Of a stretch of DNA of 64,000 bases, positions 40,331 to 53,700 are shown one piece after another. Origin of the DNA: Dromaius novaehollandiae (lineage: Eukaryota; Chordata; Aves; Casuariiformes; Dromaiidae); assembly GCF_036370855.1 (NCBI RefSeq), contig NC_088100.1:40558254-40622253 (forward strand), in the 5' to 3' direction. A program made the translations under genes and the position numbers. Within the stretch, counting starts at the first letter, position 1. Every line of letters begins with the position of its first letter. The notes under the pieces were generated by a model that was not told the DNA's origin, did not search any database, and saw only the letters and a list, made by a program, of their open reading frames with translations.

Positions 40331-42729
40331 GAGGAACTAACCATTTCAATTCCCATATACAGCAATATAAGGGAGCCAAAAAGAAAAAAAGATATTTTTC
40401 AGCTGGATCCATTCATCTGGATCTAGCTCACCAGGCCTCCATGCAAGTGCTTGTGTTGGTACTGTAGAGGAGGCTGTATGGAGAGGAGAAGGAATGAACT
40501 GCCAGAGGGCAAGGGACTACAGCAAAATGTACATCAGGCCATGGTCTCGTGATTCACCATCTCTCACCTTCCTGTAAGAAACACTTTCTCATTCATTCAC
40601 ACCTTCCCTCTCTGCTGTCTAGAAGGCAAATTCTCTGCTCTCTTTTGAGATGTCAGCCTACACTTTCATGGTCAGCAGAAGGATTTTAGCCTCAGCAGGG
40701 GCCAGCTGACATAGCATCTAAGATTAGATGGCTAACAACTATATATAACTCTCTTATAATCAGCAAGAAAGGGCAAAGAGCAAAGGAGTAAGAATAGTGC
40801 AGCCCTGAGTTTGAAGGTTCTGTCCTTTCTTTTGACAGCCAGCAGCTTTGTCATGTCTTCAATAACGAAGAAAAGCAATGGCAGGGCCCAGCAGTGTTTT
40901 GAATGGGATTAAAAACTAACAAAACGTTGGGCATCCTCACCTCAAGTCCGGGCTGAATGTGTTGAATAACAGAACCCAAAAGGTGTCAGCTTATGTGTCT
41001 GTTTAAGAGGTCAGTTGTTGGTCACTATAGAAGTAGTCCTTCTTTCTAGCACCAGATAAAACTGTTGTTTGCATTGCTGTTTCAGTGGGACAAGTCACTC
41101 TTTTAACTAAGCTAAATATGCCCTCAGCCTGATTTCCCTCAGAGGAAATAAAGTTAAACAGAAACAGGCTGGACACTGCCCGGTCTCCAGGACACTTTCC
41201 TCGCCTTTTTTTCATTTCTCCAGGCACTTCCCAAGTCCCGGCAGCCCACAAGGGCATCTCACTGCTGCTGCCACCAGAAGCTGTGGTGGTGGCAGTGGCG
41301 CTGGCAGCTCTGTGGTGGCCCATTTCCAGGCTGCATCTGGACCTGTCACCCAGAGCCCTGTCCTGTCACGCAGGAACAAGCACAGAGTTGTGCCAGCCTT
41401 GGAGGGCCCTGTTTTGAGCTCGCTTTTTCAGAATTATGGCATTTTGCTGCTCATTTGGTATCATCCACACATAGCCACATTTTGGCCAGTTCCCTCATCT
41501 TGAGTGAAGATCTCTAAAGCTGAAAGTGGAAGCTCCTTTTTTTTCAAAAAATAAAGAAACAATCTGCGGCTAAGAGCCAGACTTTCAGGCCGCTCACAGT
41601 CCACTTTCATAGCCAATCCGATACAGAGCCCAGAGCACCAAGGGAAGGTGGCTCCCTTTTTCCATGTGCTGGCAGTGCCTCACTGCAGACCCCAACTCTT
41701 GGGCACGACAGTTTTGGCCATATCCCTCCCAGGGAGCCCTCTGCCACCCACATGGCCCTGCCCCAAATGGGTTGTGTGTATGGAGGTCCCCAGACATCGC
41801 TGGGGCACTGGAAGGGGCTGTCCACCCTCTGAACTGGGACTTGCTGGGTGGGAGGCACACAAGCCACAATCTTTTGGGAAATGCCACTCACCTCTGGTTT
41901 GCATTTTTGCATGGGAAGAGTGATCCCTGCCCTGGTTTCAGGCTGGTCTTGCCTAGTCTCCTATATATCATAGCCTAAAACACCATGGGCCAGCAGAAAG
42001 GGCATGCAAGCACAGCTCCAGAGAGCTTTGCTCTTTTCTCATCTCTCCTACCAGGCTTGCTGTAAAATGTCAAATCTTATCCCTTCACCTCCTTTTCTAG
42101 ACTTGCGTTTTGCAGTGTCTGCGTACCCAGGCTCTGGTCACTGCATGCCACCTAATAACACCACTGTCACCACTGTCTTTTAGAGAAAATAGAGACAGTC
42201 TCTTTGCTAGAGCTGTCAGCCAGGCAGATTTTATCAGTGCTATAATAAGAATAAATAAAAGCCCCCAAATAAATAGGAAAAGATACGGAGGCAGATAACT
42301 GTAATTCTCATGACTGATAGTATTACTCAATTTAGACATTAGCATTCTAGCTAAAGCTTTAAGCATTGGATTTAGAGAGCATGACTGTTATTAATTTTGC
42401 CTGCTCAGGCTGTGCTGGTAGCAGGTAGGTGTTATGTGCATAATTTAAAAATGACTTTGGATTAGGTTGCACGTTAGGCTTTGCAGAGACAATGATTGAT
42501 TTTTTTTTTCCCCAGGCTGATGATGAAGGGACTTACTGGATCTGAACATTTGTTTTTTCCCCTGTGAAGGCTTGGGAGGAGTGTTTACTGGATGGATCCC
42601 TCACCTGTATAATTTCTCGTGATCCTCTATTAAAGATAATGCCTTCTAATCCTTGTTCCTTAACTAAGAAATGAGGCACAGCGAGTCCCCATGTCTCCAT
42701 TACTTCCGTGACGTAAATCCTTTCCTTCT

Positions 42730-42950
42730 GGCAGTTCACCCGGAGACACTTGCTCTTCCCCTCTCCCGAGGAGCTCTGTGCTCTGATGCAGAAGCGATGC
42801 CGAGCCCTGCCCTGGAGGAGCGTGCCGCCGGGCCCCACGGCAGAGCTGCCCCGTGCTGCGGGCGGCCGCGGCGCGGGACGTGTGGGTATCCCTGCTGTGT
42901 GTCAGGCAGAGCGGATCCCTGGAGCGACTTTCAGCCATCTCCGTGGGGAA
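42730..42950. promoter_or_regulatory. Isolated CpG-dense patch (orphan CpG island)
   Basis: About 19 CpG dinucleotides fall within roughly 220 bases, including gggcggccgcggcgcgggac near 42860, while flanking DNA is AT-rich and CpG-poor. It lies 2.5 kb beyond the inferred 3' end of CNR1 and far from both gene promoters. A TATA-like tataaatg occurs at about 43005. Overlapping frames of about 100 codons on both strands look like GC by-products. It could be a distal regulatory element or the promoter of an unannotated noncoding transcript. Confidence 0.45.
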
Positions 42951-42959
42951 GAAGGAAAA

Positions 42960-45495
42960 AATGGCTCTCATAGCAATGGCAGGGTTTGATCCAGCCAGTT
43001 ATGGCTATAAATGGCAGAAGAGGTTTCCCCTGTGTGAAATGGGTGGCTGCCAAGCTGTGATATGTTGTTGCTATTATTTTTTACATGTGAAGAGACTTCT
43101 TTTTGTTTTGGAGAAAGATTTTGAATATTTGCCGAGCCTGTTTTCACCACGCACACACATATACACATATATTTGAAAAGAGAGAGACAGACAGAGAGGG
43201 GAGGAAAGCAGCATCAAAACATCATCAGTGCAAGCGGTCAGGAAGTGGCCCTGTCAGCATTCCTGTAAAAGCAGTTTTGCTTGTGATGTTCTCTACCTCA
43301 TCTGCACACATATGGATAAATAAATTGCTTTACTCCTATGGCAAGTCCATTGAACTCCTGCCAGACTTTATGATTCTGCATTGACCCACTAGAATTGAAA
43401 ATGGATCATCTTGGAGGTAAAAAAAAAAAAAAAAAAGGATATAGAGCTTGTTATTTATTCTGTCTCAGCATTGTTTTAATGTCAGTGAAAATGCAAATAC
43501 AATGGAATATAATATTGCACTCTCCAAATGCAGACTCATAGCTTGAAAATCTGGGGTAAGATACCGTTTCTGCTTAAGTCAATAACAAATTCTTAGTGAC
43601 TTTACTGGAACAGCATACCATCCCTTAATTTGCTTCCACATTAAACTGAGTGCTCCTCTGAATAGCAAAGATGATTTATTGGAAAGCAATACCAGGGCAT
43701 GTCATATCCAGTTGTCAGGATTACCTTGGGCTTATCATTACTCTTTCTGTTAACTGAATTTTCAACATTAATATTAGATGGCTGTTCATCGAAAGAAGAG
43801 CCATTAAAGACATGCTATCATATGTTGCTCTGCTATTAAAAAAAAAAACTCTGATGATACTCTTTATATCCATTACCTAAAAAGACCAAGGGACAAAGTC
43901 AGAATTGAGGATATGCACTCTAAACTATCAAAGAAAAGAAACCCTATGTTTTCTTAAACATAGGCAGCAATTACAACATTGATTTTTGTCTCTTCTTTTA
44001 TAATTTGTTCCCAGATGTTAAGATTTCATTACTCAAAGCTGGGCCTTTACTGAAAACAAGAAATATCTCTTCACAAAAAATAAAATGCAGATATTTAATT
44101 GATCAAAACTATGCTTTTGTGTGTGCATGATGATCTCATGACTCTTGAAAACTACTATCAGAAGAGCAAAAATGATAACATTATTGTGAAGGGCTGAAAT
44201 GATGACAGTATATTTGCCTGCATACTCCTTGTGTTGGTATAAAATGGGAAGACAGTTGCTTGGAAAGTTATCATTATTTCCTCTTATGTCATTTAGAATA
44301 GACTTACAAATGCAGTTATGTGTTACTGTCAAAAGGAAACATCAATTTGTGACAGTATAGCCCTTATTTAATAGTAAACATGCTAATACATGCAGAATTG
44401 TCTCCCTGGCTGTTTTGATAGTGACAGCTTTCAGCAGAAATATTGAGACTTCTTCATTTAAATGTAGTATGCAATTAGAGATTAAGATCTAATCTTTCAT
44501 CTCCAGTTGCTTTTGTTTTGTCAAGAATTTCTTAGCATTCATCAGTGATTTAATTTTTAAAAATACAAATAATATGGCAAAACCATGATCCAAGGCCATA
44601 GGATATGCTGCCTTCATCCTTGAAGGACCTCAACAGTTTCAAAACCACAAGTGTGGAGAAGGAAAATTGCCCGCGCGTAATCTGAATATAAGCTTAATTC
44701 ATATGGAAAACTGATCCTTTGAAATGAGCAGACTCTTTCTGTGTCATTGAGTGGGCTTTGGATCAGCCATTTGGGACCACAAAGAGATTTGAAGTGATTT
44801 TCAACCCTTCTTTTCAGCTCTAGATGAGCAGAGATGGGAACCCTTTAGCACAGCCCAAAAGCAACACATGGCTGAGTGCACTCTCCTCAGACAGCTTTTG
44901 AGCGTCCGCTTAGACTACTCCGTCATCCCCCACACATGCCTGGGCCTCTGTCCTCAGTGGCAGCGGCCAAATCTAGACTAACTCTATGTTTGTCTCGTAT
45001 CTTTTATTACATTTACATCTACCACTAAATAATTTAGGTTTTTGTTGTTATTCGCAGCACTATTTTAGTTTGCATTCATGCTCTTCTGTGTTTTGTTTTT
45101 CCATAGTATATGGGTTTTTCTTAATGTGACATCTTTGTGCAAACATATGCATCTGATGAAGGCAAAAGAGATTTATTGCATTTTGGCTAATATAGAGGAA
45201 AGGGGAAATTGCCCAGATAACGGAACAGGAGATTCAGTTTTAACTATGTCATTTCTCTTGTCTCCATAGTAGTGAATACACAAATATATAATCTACCTCC
45301 TCCCTCAAAGATATCAACATACAATTAAAACCCACAAGGCTTGACAACCTGTTGTCAAGTTGTTTAAGCAGTTGTTTCAGAATCTGACAGACAAACTTAT
45401 AAACAAAACGTAGAGCACCAGATTGTGGCATGAGGCGGCATCATCACGTGGCTTCCTCAGTCATTTCAAAATTTGGAAGACAAAAAAAGTAGAGG
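42960..45495. other. Intergenic DNA downstream of CNR1
   Basis: This is AT-rich with no supported gene. It includes a short CA/TA patch near 43147-43172 and an 18-base A run at 43419-43436. A TTTATT at 45003-45008 (AATAAA on the - strand) could serve as an alternative distal CNR1 polyadenylation signal. Confidence 0.55.
43419..43436 (+). repeat. A18 homopolymer
   Basis: This is an uninterrupted run of 18 A residues. No retrogene or SINE body was recognised upstream of it, so it is not called a poly(A) tail. Confidence 0.9.
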
Positions 45496-45524
45496 AATAC
45501 TTTTTTTCCTTGAATAAATAACAG

Positions 45525-45530
45525 TTTAAT
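45525..45530 (-). terminator. CNR1: Candidate CNR1 polyadenylation signal
   Basis: The + strand TTTAAT reads ATTAAA on the - strand. Cleavage would fall near 45500. It is chosen because the resulting 3' UTR length matches the family; other hexamers exist upstream and downstream. Confidence 0.4.
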
Positions 45531-47993
45531 TACATTATAGAAATAAAATATAATATGGTAGTAATACACTGGAAATCTTACAGAAATGCTATTCTGCTAC
45601 TGGTAGGTAAATGGTCAAAGCTACTTTTAATGACAATCTGAACAGTACTTGTGTACAAACTATTATACAGGTTGCTAACGAAAGATATTGCAGCAGTTGC
45701 AAGGATGTTACCAGCTCAAACAAACATCTAATGATACAATATTCTTCTAAGAGGAAGTAATAATGTTAGATTTATAGACAATAAAGAGTTATGTTCTCCA
45801 CTTCGAAACACTGGAAATAAAAAGCTCAGGTAATCCATTTTCTTTACCTCATATCATCACAAGGAAAGATTTTCCTTTCTCTATGAAACAGCATCCCAAG
45901 AGGCCCTGTAAACAGCTTATTCAAAGGTAGTATTTGAGATGTCACAGCAACTTCAACAATTGTCCTAGTCTACAATTACAGACTTTTTAGGCCACTGCTT
46001 GTACAGATGACTTTTCTATTTTTCACTTATTTACATACATTCAGCCCAATAACAGCAGGTAAAATGCGCTGTCTATCTCACAATAGACACACTAACATTT
46101 TTGTCAAAAGGCCAGTGCAAGAAAATATGGATAGTGATTGCACAGCATTGAGGAGATTATATTATACAAATATACAGTTAGACTGTTGAGAATCTTAACT
46201 CTGCACATGTGTGACATAGATGGTCTTCTTTATAGATACGCAACACCTGAAGTTGGTAAGTATACATAACTGGAACAATGGTTATTTGATTGATGACGGT
46301 ATGGGTGGTTGTGGCACACAGTATCATTTGGCTGTGCTATCACTAAGTGAAGGTAGACAACTGCAAATTAGGAATATCTAAAGCAGAAATTTAAGTACAG
46401 CTAATCTTGGAACAGCAACGGATTTTCTAATGACAGAGTAGTTCTATTTAGTGTGCAACTTGTAGGGAAATTGTTGCCACTTCTTTAATAAATGGTTCTA
46501 AGTGAACCGACACAGTTCCCAGAGCGTTAAAAAAACTCATTATGCAGTGAAGATAGTGATGATAGACAGTAATGTTTCACAGGATGCTATTTCTTATTAT
46601 ATCAGTAAGCACCAAGTTAAGTGCCAAGACAGCCCCATTGTCCCATGATTTATCATGTAAAATTTAGAACTTGAATGCACAACAGAAATCTATGAAATTT
46701 GCATTTAGTTCACAAGAAGACAGTTTCAAAAATGGCTCTTAAAATACTTCTACATTTCAAGTGGGCTTTCCCCCACTCCTAGAGGATTGCTTTAGGATGA
46801 ACTCTATCTAGATAGGAGAAAGATCTTTGAGGAGGGGGACTTGCATGTCGTCTGGGAATCTCCAGTTCACCACTCTTGACTGACTGCCTTGATGCCCTTA
46901 CGGGCACCATGCTCTGCCCTACCTCCATGGCAAGCTGTGGGGGAGCAAGGCAGAGGAGGAAAATGCCCCTGTGCCTTTCAGCTGTTGCTCAGCACCTTGC
47001 CTGACAAGATCTTTAATACGTGCCATGTTACACCAAGTCTTTGCCCGCTGAGCTTGAACCTCCACTGCCCTGGTGTCACTTAGGCCAGTGCGCAGCTGCT
47101 GGCCGAAAGCAGCTTGGCCTTTTGTGCTACTGGCCGCTTTGACTCACATTGAGATATCAGAAAGGCCATGGGGACGTCAAGGCATCCAGGGACCCCCATG
47201 GCTGCCGCCATACTCGTTTTCCTTAAGTAACCCCCAAGGAAGGGCTGCAGGACAGCACAGATTGGGCTCCACTAGACGCGTGCCAAAAAGGGAGTCACCT
47301 CTCTTGTAGGAAGCGTCAGGCAGCTAAGCTGGCTTAACAGCGATTTTGGCAGAAATCAGCCAGAACAAGGATCAGGAGATGGTCCAAAATGCAAGGCAGC
47401 AGAAAACAAGGCCCAGTACCTCTGATTTCGGATGGAATTACAGAATATCCATGCCCCAAAGACTCTTCAAAAGCATGCTCTTTGAAAAAGTCCCAGATGG
47501 TAAAAAGCAATTCCATCATGGAACAAAGCTGCAATTTTCATTCAATAATTTCTCCTTCCTTGCCTTGAAGCTGATGGTGTCAGACCTTGCCAACTGTATC
47601 CTAGTTTCACAGTGAGACTCACCTCATTTCAAACAGCAAGATTTAAATACTGAAGAGCATAAAGAAATTGCCATTTATTTCTGGTGTTCTCAGTTTTCAG
47701 GAACATCTTCAATACCCATTTTCAGTTGTCAGTGCTGGCTCATGCCATGCTCTGCCTCCTGCTCTACCTCATTCTCAAGTGTAATTAAAAGGCTACTTTC
47801 CCTAACACATGCATGCATCTCAGTGTGGATCTGTATGTTCTTAATATGGTGTTTTCATCATTAGTCAGTTGGAAGAACTCAATTTTAGAAACAGAATTTG
47901 TGTGCAAAGCGTGCAACAAGAAATACAGTTTACATTTGGTCATAGTGTCCTATCTTAATTATGCTACCATGACTCACACTTATTAGTATACTT

Positions 47994-48047
47994 ACACACA
48001 CACGCACACACACACACACACGCACACACACACACATACACACACAT
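47994..48047 (+). repeat. CA microsatellite in the CNR1 3' UTR
   Basis: About 54 bases of CA repeat carry a few G and T interruptions. On the CNR1 sense (-) strand this is a UG-repeat in the mRNA, the kind of sequence bound by TDP-43 and CELF-type proteins. The repeat is seen; binding is inference. Confidence 0.9.
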
Positions 48048-49234
48048 AGATATTTACTTATATACACGCTCACACAGTAAGAAAATGTCTAAGTCTGACA
48101 ATATTTCCTCCTCTTTTAGTGAAGACCAGAGTTTGGCATCTCAGGCTCTGAGTCTGCTTAAACCTGGGATACAGGAATGCAACACACTTCAAGTATACAC
48201 CAACTGCACAGTGATAGCATTACACATTGTGTATGACACATGCTGTCTTCAGAAGTCCAGCACCAGCATGGGACTAAAAACAGTTGCCCGTTAAAGAAGC
48301 CAATATCCGGGACCTTCTCTTTTCAGGTTCATATTCACACAAAGCCCAAGAGAAGGGCAAGAGTCTGTACAACAGTGAATGTCCTTCTGTATAAACGCAG
48401 TGGTATTTAAAAGTCTGAACCAGTGCATTCCTCTCTTACATTCCTTCTCTATTCCCTTGTTGCTGCTATTCTCATAAGCATGTGAAAGTAAAAGGTAATG
48501 GGGAAATAATTTGAGTAGAAGAACACAAAGCCTCTCTTCTAAGTCCACAGAAGACCACTAGAAGTGTAAAATTTCCAAAATAACTCATAGGAATTATTCA
48601 AACACAGTAGGTGTTTTCAATGGGGTTTACATACCACATGTTTCACATTATTTCCACATAAGTCTACCTTATCACTTTGTTTAATCAGACAAATATCAAT
48701 AACACGTAATAAAACAGCATACAGTTCACAGGACACAACACATTTTACAAAACCTCTAAAACTCAGCACTGCTGCTTTTGGAAAAAAAAATTAAAAATGC
48801 CTATTACTTACAGACAGGAAATACATTTCACAGTGAAATGAACAGCATGATTACATGGCTTTTTCTTACTTGATGGTATTGTTTTAGAATGCATTAGTTT
48901 TCAATTAGGTTTCACAATTTTTCTTCACACCCTCGAAAGGAACTTCTGCTAATTTGATACTTTCACTGTGCTCTTTCACAAAACTCATTATTATTCGGTA
49001 AATACTTTTTGAGAAAAAAGCTTTTGAGAATTTAGTTTGAATCCCTAATTGTAAACTTGAAGAACTGGCTGATGGTAATGCTCTGAACACAATTATTGTT
49101 TAGCTTACAATGACAAACCAAAAAAGTATTACAGGAGGGTACAAAGACATTAAGCCATGGGTTTGGTTTTCTCTGTTGTTGTTGATTTTTTTTTTAACTA
49201 TTTCCTTTTCACACAATGCTGAGAAGTCTCTGGC

Positions 49235-50656
49235 TTACAATGCTTCAGCAGTTGTGTCTGTGGAGACAGACATGGTAACTTTGGCAATCTTAACTGTGCT
49301 CTTAATGCAGCTCTCCGCAGCCCTGTGAACGTTACCTGTGTTGTTGGCATGCTTGTGCTGGCAGTCAGACTCCATGCTGTTATCGAGAGGCTGTGCAGTT
49401 CCTTCGCAGGTGGGGAACATGCTCCGGAAAGCATGCCGCAAGTCCTTGCTCCTCAGAGCGTAGATGATGGGATTCACTGTCGAATTCAGCAAACAGAGCA
49501 TGCTACAGAACGCAAAGACAGTCTTGATGAGCTTGTTCATTTTCCCAAAGACATCATACACCATTATGGCGAGGAGAGGGCCCCAGCATATGATTAAAAC
49601 GACTAGAATAAGGACCAAGGTTTTGGCTAACCTGATGTCCATACGAGTTTGATCAGGCCTAGTGATCTGTACTTTCCCATCCTCCGTAGTCTGAATGATT
49701 ATGCTTTTCTGAGTGCCACGCTGAATCATTCGAACAGCATGACTGTGAGCCTTCCACAGTATGTACATGTAGGCATACACAATGAACAGCAAGAGTACGC
49801 TGGTGACCCCAATCCAGAACATCAGGTAGGTCTCGTCGATGAGGGGGAATATGTCTGAACAAACAGAATTGAGTTTTTTGCAGTTCCAGCCGAGCAGAGG
49901 AAGAACAGCTATTACAATAGCGATGGTCCACATCACACAGAACGCTACGACAGCCTTTGGTCGGGTAACAATCCTTTTGTAAGCTAGTGGCCTGTGTATA
50001 GATATGTACCGGTCTATTGCAGTGAGGAAAAGGCTACCTACGGAGGCAGTGAACGAGGCTGTAACTCCACCCAGTTTGAACAAGAAGACATTAGGGCTGT
50101 CCTTCCGGTGGAAAACATGGAAATCAACAAAACTGTAGACAAAAATCACGCTGCCCAGGAGGTCGGCCACAGCCAGGCTGCCGATGAAGTGGTAGGAGGG
50201 TCGACACCGGAGGCTTCGGGAGTGGAGGATGACGCACAGGACAAGCAGGTTCTCCAGGACAGTGAAGGTGCCCAGGGTGAGGGACAGAACTGCAATAGCC
50301 AGCTGCTGGCTGGGGTTCAGGATCATAAAACACTCCATATCCATGAAGTTCTCTCCACACTGGATATTCTCATCATTATCCTTAAAGGTGGACAAGGACT
50401 TGTTGTAAAACTCTGTGATATTGATCTGATCAGATGGAATAATGCTCAACAGGGGATCATCTCCTGCAGTCATTTTTTCTTGGAAAGGATCACCCCTGAA
50501 GGAAGAGAGAGGGAATTTCTGGGGATAGTATCCCAGTTTGGATGCCATGTCACCCTTCATGTCTTCGTACTGGATATCGTTGGAGCCCGGGTAAAGGAGA
50601 TCTGTGGTAATTGTTCGGAAAGTTGTGTCCGCGAGGCCATCTAGGATTGACTTCAT
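49235..50656 (-). CDS. CNR1: Cannabinoid receptor 1 (CB1), complete single coding exon
   Basis: CB1 is a class A GPCR, mainly presynaptic, that responds to anandamide and 2-AG and signals through Gi/o. The 473-residue protein (human 472) is nearly identical to other vertebrate CB1 receptors. Visible features are a long N-terminus with sequons N79 and N85 and cysteines C100/C109. TM2 has D165, TM3 has K194 (the ligand-contact Lys, human K192), and the DRY motif is at 215-217. The second extracellular loop cysteines are C259/C266. CWGP is at 357-360 in TM6 and NPIIY at 395-399 in TM7. Helix 8 reads [14 protein letters not shown] with palmitoylation-site C417. The C-terminus is STDTTAEAL. The start is the family's [10 protein letters not shown]. 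Pro23 stands where I recall Val in other species. The coding part is intronless; a splice acceptor precedes it in the 5' UTR. Confidence 0.99.
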   Translation of the reverse strand: MKSILDGLADTTFRTITTDLLYPGSNDIQYEDMKGDMASKLGYYPQKFPLSSFRGDPFQEKMTAGDDPLLSIIPSDQINITEFYNKSLSTFKDNDENIQCGENFMDMECFMILNPSQQLAIAVLSLTLGTFTVLENLLVLCVILHSRSLRCRPSYHFIGSLAVADLLGSVIFVYSFVDFHVFHRKDSPNVFLFKLGGVTASFTASVGSLFLTAIDRYISIHRPLAYKRIVTRPKAVVAFCVMWTIAIVIAVLPLLGWNCKKLNSVCSDIFPLIDETYLMFWIGVTSVLLLFIVYAYMYILWKAHSHAVRMIQRGTQKSIIIQTTEDGKVQITRPDQTRMDIRLAKTLVLILVVLIICWGPLLAIMVYDVFGKMNKLIKTVFAFCSMLCLLNSTVNPIIYALRSKDLRHAFRSMFPTCEGTAQPLDNSMESDCQHKHANNTGNVHRAAESCIKSTVKIAKVTMSVSTDTTAEAL

Positions 50657-50723
50657 AACCCCAGTCTTGTATTATGTTGGTTTCAGAGAGACTTGAGAAG
50701 GGAAAAATGCATTTGAGGAAATC
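50657..50723 (-). other. CNR1: CNR1 exon 2 5' UTR and splice acceptor
   Basis: On the - strand the sequence runs ttttccccctccag and then gatttcctcaaatgc, a strong pyrimidine tract and AG 67 bases before the ATG. This matches the known arrangement of CNR1, in which the whole coding sequence lies in one exon spliced to noncoding upstream exons. Confidence 0.85.
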
Positions 50724-53700
50724 CTGGAGGGGGAAAAGATCAAACTTCATTAAGATAAACAGGGAGACAAACTCCACAAACAACTTAGTTGAACTGTGTC
50801 AAACAAAGTTGACCTTTCTCCTGCATTCAGTGCAGGTCTAGCCACTGCCACCTGCAGTAGCCAGGATGAATCGAGCATTCAGAAAGAAAACATCTGAAAT
50901 TTACCAGAATCTGAATTTCACTAGAAAGTGACTCAAAAACTGAAGGTGTAGAGAGTGGAGTATTCCACAGGAAAGTAATTTTCATTTCTCATCAAAATGC
51001 TTTGAGCCACTCCACCAGAAAGATATTTTTTCCTAGATCTGAAGTAAGGTTCTGATTGCAAAGTACCTTGTAGACCAGTATTCCTTGGGCTTGCTTCATT
51101 TAGACAACACCAAGTGCCACTGCAGGAATAGCCTTAAACTTAATAATCACCTTCACTGCGTCTCTTTCAAAAGGCATCAAGAGTGTTGAAATCCTAACAA
51201 TACAGACAGAACAGGGAAAGAGCCATGCACTCTAAGTTTCACAGTTCACCCTGTATGCCTGTCTATTCACACTGCCCTGTTACAGTAATCCAAAGTCTAC
51301 TAAGATCCTAGATTCGTTATTGCAAATTTATTAGCAAGTTGTTTCAGCTATAAATAAACAGATTTGGATAGAGTTTCATTACTCTATTCCTTATTTCTGC
51401 TAAGAAAACCAAGACAACTAGGATGCTTGGACTACATGGAGGAGGTAGTTTTTAACCCAGCTCTATCCACAATTCCAGGTAAAGTGAACAGCGCTGTTAA
51501 ATCTGTGGGTGTGACAGAGACCCACTTTGTTCAGATCTGAAACCCCAATCAAGACTGTTCACTCTCACCTAGAAAAACAAGGCACAGTGGTGTCTGAACC
51601 AGAGTGCAACTCTGGTCAAAAATCCAGGCAAAAAGGACTAGAAGCCACTACTTATGCAAGGCTTATGGAAGTGTAACTCTTCCCATTGGGGATACTCTCA
51701 GAAAGATTCTGTCCCTTAGAAACTGGGAGCCCAAGAGAAGTACCCTGGGTAGTCATAGCTCTCTAAGTCCCACCATGCCCATCCTTCACTTATGGGTGAC
51801 CACTTGTGCAAAACTTAAATCCTGATGGGGCTGCTCTTGGAGAACATGCTCACTGGCATCTGAGCATCTTACATGCATTGACATGGAAGAGATCCTACAG
51901 CTCTGCTTATACTGCTCTCCTTTATTTCACTTTGCACATATAACATGCCTTTAACATGCATTGAACGTCTCCTTTAAGGTGCCTTTCCATGGTCAGGGTG
52001 CATAAAGTGGTCTTAATGTAAAGAAGAGACAGAATTATTGCTTCTGTGTGCTACAGCACTTCTGCATCTGCTATGGGAGATTTAGACAATTACATCAGCA
52101 ACAGTAATACTAAAAGCTTCTTCATGCATTTACAATGAAGGAAATTGTTTGAAACACCCAAGAAATCACTTATACCATGTACAGTCTCGTACTGATTTAA
52201 CCTGTGCACTTCACACAGTTTGACAATAAATGACCGGAAAGGCCATGAGATATTAGAAGCCAAAATCCAGAGTACCGATCACCTCAACTCCTAAAGAGGA
52301 GACTTGCACAGTTACTGACGTAGCTCAGCTCTTCCTTAAAAAACAAAAGAAAGAAGAAAAGGCTTCCTCTCTACAACAATACAAATACCTAAAAACAGAC
52401 AAAGTGGTTAGCATTTCCAAAACAAAGCAGAGATCATCTGGCTGGTGAGACATTTTTACTGCACTTATACTTGGCATCTGGACCCTCAAGACTTTTTACA
52501 TAGTTCACTAATACGAAGCTTTCCATTTGATTCAGCAGGCCTGGACAGTGAGTCTTAAAGGAAGTGCATGAACCCAGGCCTCCAGAAAACATTGCAACGT
52601 CAGTGGTGCAAACAAGGCAAAGTATAAACAACACTTATCAGGATAGTCTAATACACAACACAGACACTCGCTGCGTCAACTTTTGCAGGCCCGTTTGCTC
52701 AGCAGAGCAATAAAGTAATTATAAAACAGACAGACAATCTTAAACCATATTAAGGAATTTAATTTTGAGGGTTTGAGCAGTGAGTGAGGGAAATGTCACA
52801 GAACTGCGCATTGAAAGTGAACGGCACTAAACTGATATGTAAGGCCCTCTTCTTCCAGAAGGTGCTTTACAGCTGCTCCTAGTAGATTTTGCAGATTCTA
52901 CATGTTGCAAAAATGACCCTGCTAACAACTGACAAGTCTGCTTTGGGGTGAAATCTGGCAACTTTAAACATGCCATAGTAACACTAGTTTAAAAAGAGAA
53001 GTGAAGAATGTGTTATTCATTTGAAAACAACAACAAAAAAAAAAAAAATTCAAGGAGTTCTTTAAACATGTGAAGATGGCTGTGGTATTCTCTGTTACTC
53101 CAGCTAACTTCTGACAGAAAAAAGACAAGCATTTCAATGATTAAAGCCACAGCCCCACGTTGAGAAGATTATGTTTGAGTAAAGCTTCAAAAATCACATG
53201 CAACTGAGCACTTCTGTAGAGAGACAAACAAATTATTATGAGGTAGACAGTCCCTGCTGGAGTCATGTTAAGTATATACTTTCTTGTAATAAGGTGCAAA
53301 CCATGGTTCTACCTTTGTTTGAAATACAAATGAAAGAACATGAATTCCTGTGCGCTCCTTTAAAGGTGTCAGTGAGTTATGTGACAGTATCACTATGCAT
53401 GCACATGCTATGCTAACAACATGGTTAATGGGATCAGGAGAGGCAAGGCTTACTTTGAATTTCAATGATTTTTTTCCCTCTGTATTTTTACGTTGAGATT
53501 ATTACAGTAATTTTTACCTTATTGCCTCTGCAAAGGGAGTTTTCTTTGAGAGTGCTTGGGAGTTCATTAGTGGTGTAGTTTAGGCTTTGGGGGATGCAGC
53601 TGACATTAATTTTCTTTTTGTTTGCTACTGGGAATATCATAATTGGAAATTTCTAGCAATATGTGTGCATGCACCTATTCAAGTAGCAGTTGATTTTTAT

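Larger units (their letters stand above)
37295..42700. other. Intergenic DNA between SPACA1 and CNR1, part 3
   Basis: No gene is supported. It contains a perfect 25-bp tandem duplication at 39396-39450 and a weak CR1-like patch at 40203-40330. Moderately GC-rich patches (about 37380-37900, 38400-38900 and 41200-41900) have overlapping frames on both strands. None has a recognisable product. Confidence 0.6.
45500..49234 (-). other. CNR1: CNR1 3' untranslated region (inferred)
   Basis: The interval follows the CNR1 stop codon on the - strand and contains no coding signal. It ends near an ATTAAA hexamer about 3.7 kb downstream. That length agrees with the long 3' UTR of mammalian CNR1 transcripts as known. 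Earlier hexamers, such as AATAAA on the - strand at 47674-47679, could give shorter isoforms. A CA/TG microsatellite lies inside at 47994-48047. The exact end is inferred, not proven. Confidence 0.55.

Noticed and set aside
43419-43436. A18 run considered as the tail of a processed retrocopy
   Set aside because: No recognisable gene body, SINE or target duplication precedes it.
49994-50644. Open frame of 216 codons on the + strand antisense to CNR1
   Set aside because: It lies wholly opposite the highly conserved CB1 coding sequence, has no recognisable product, and is explained by codon constraint on the real gene.
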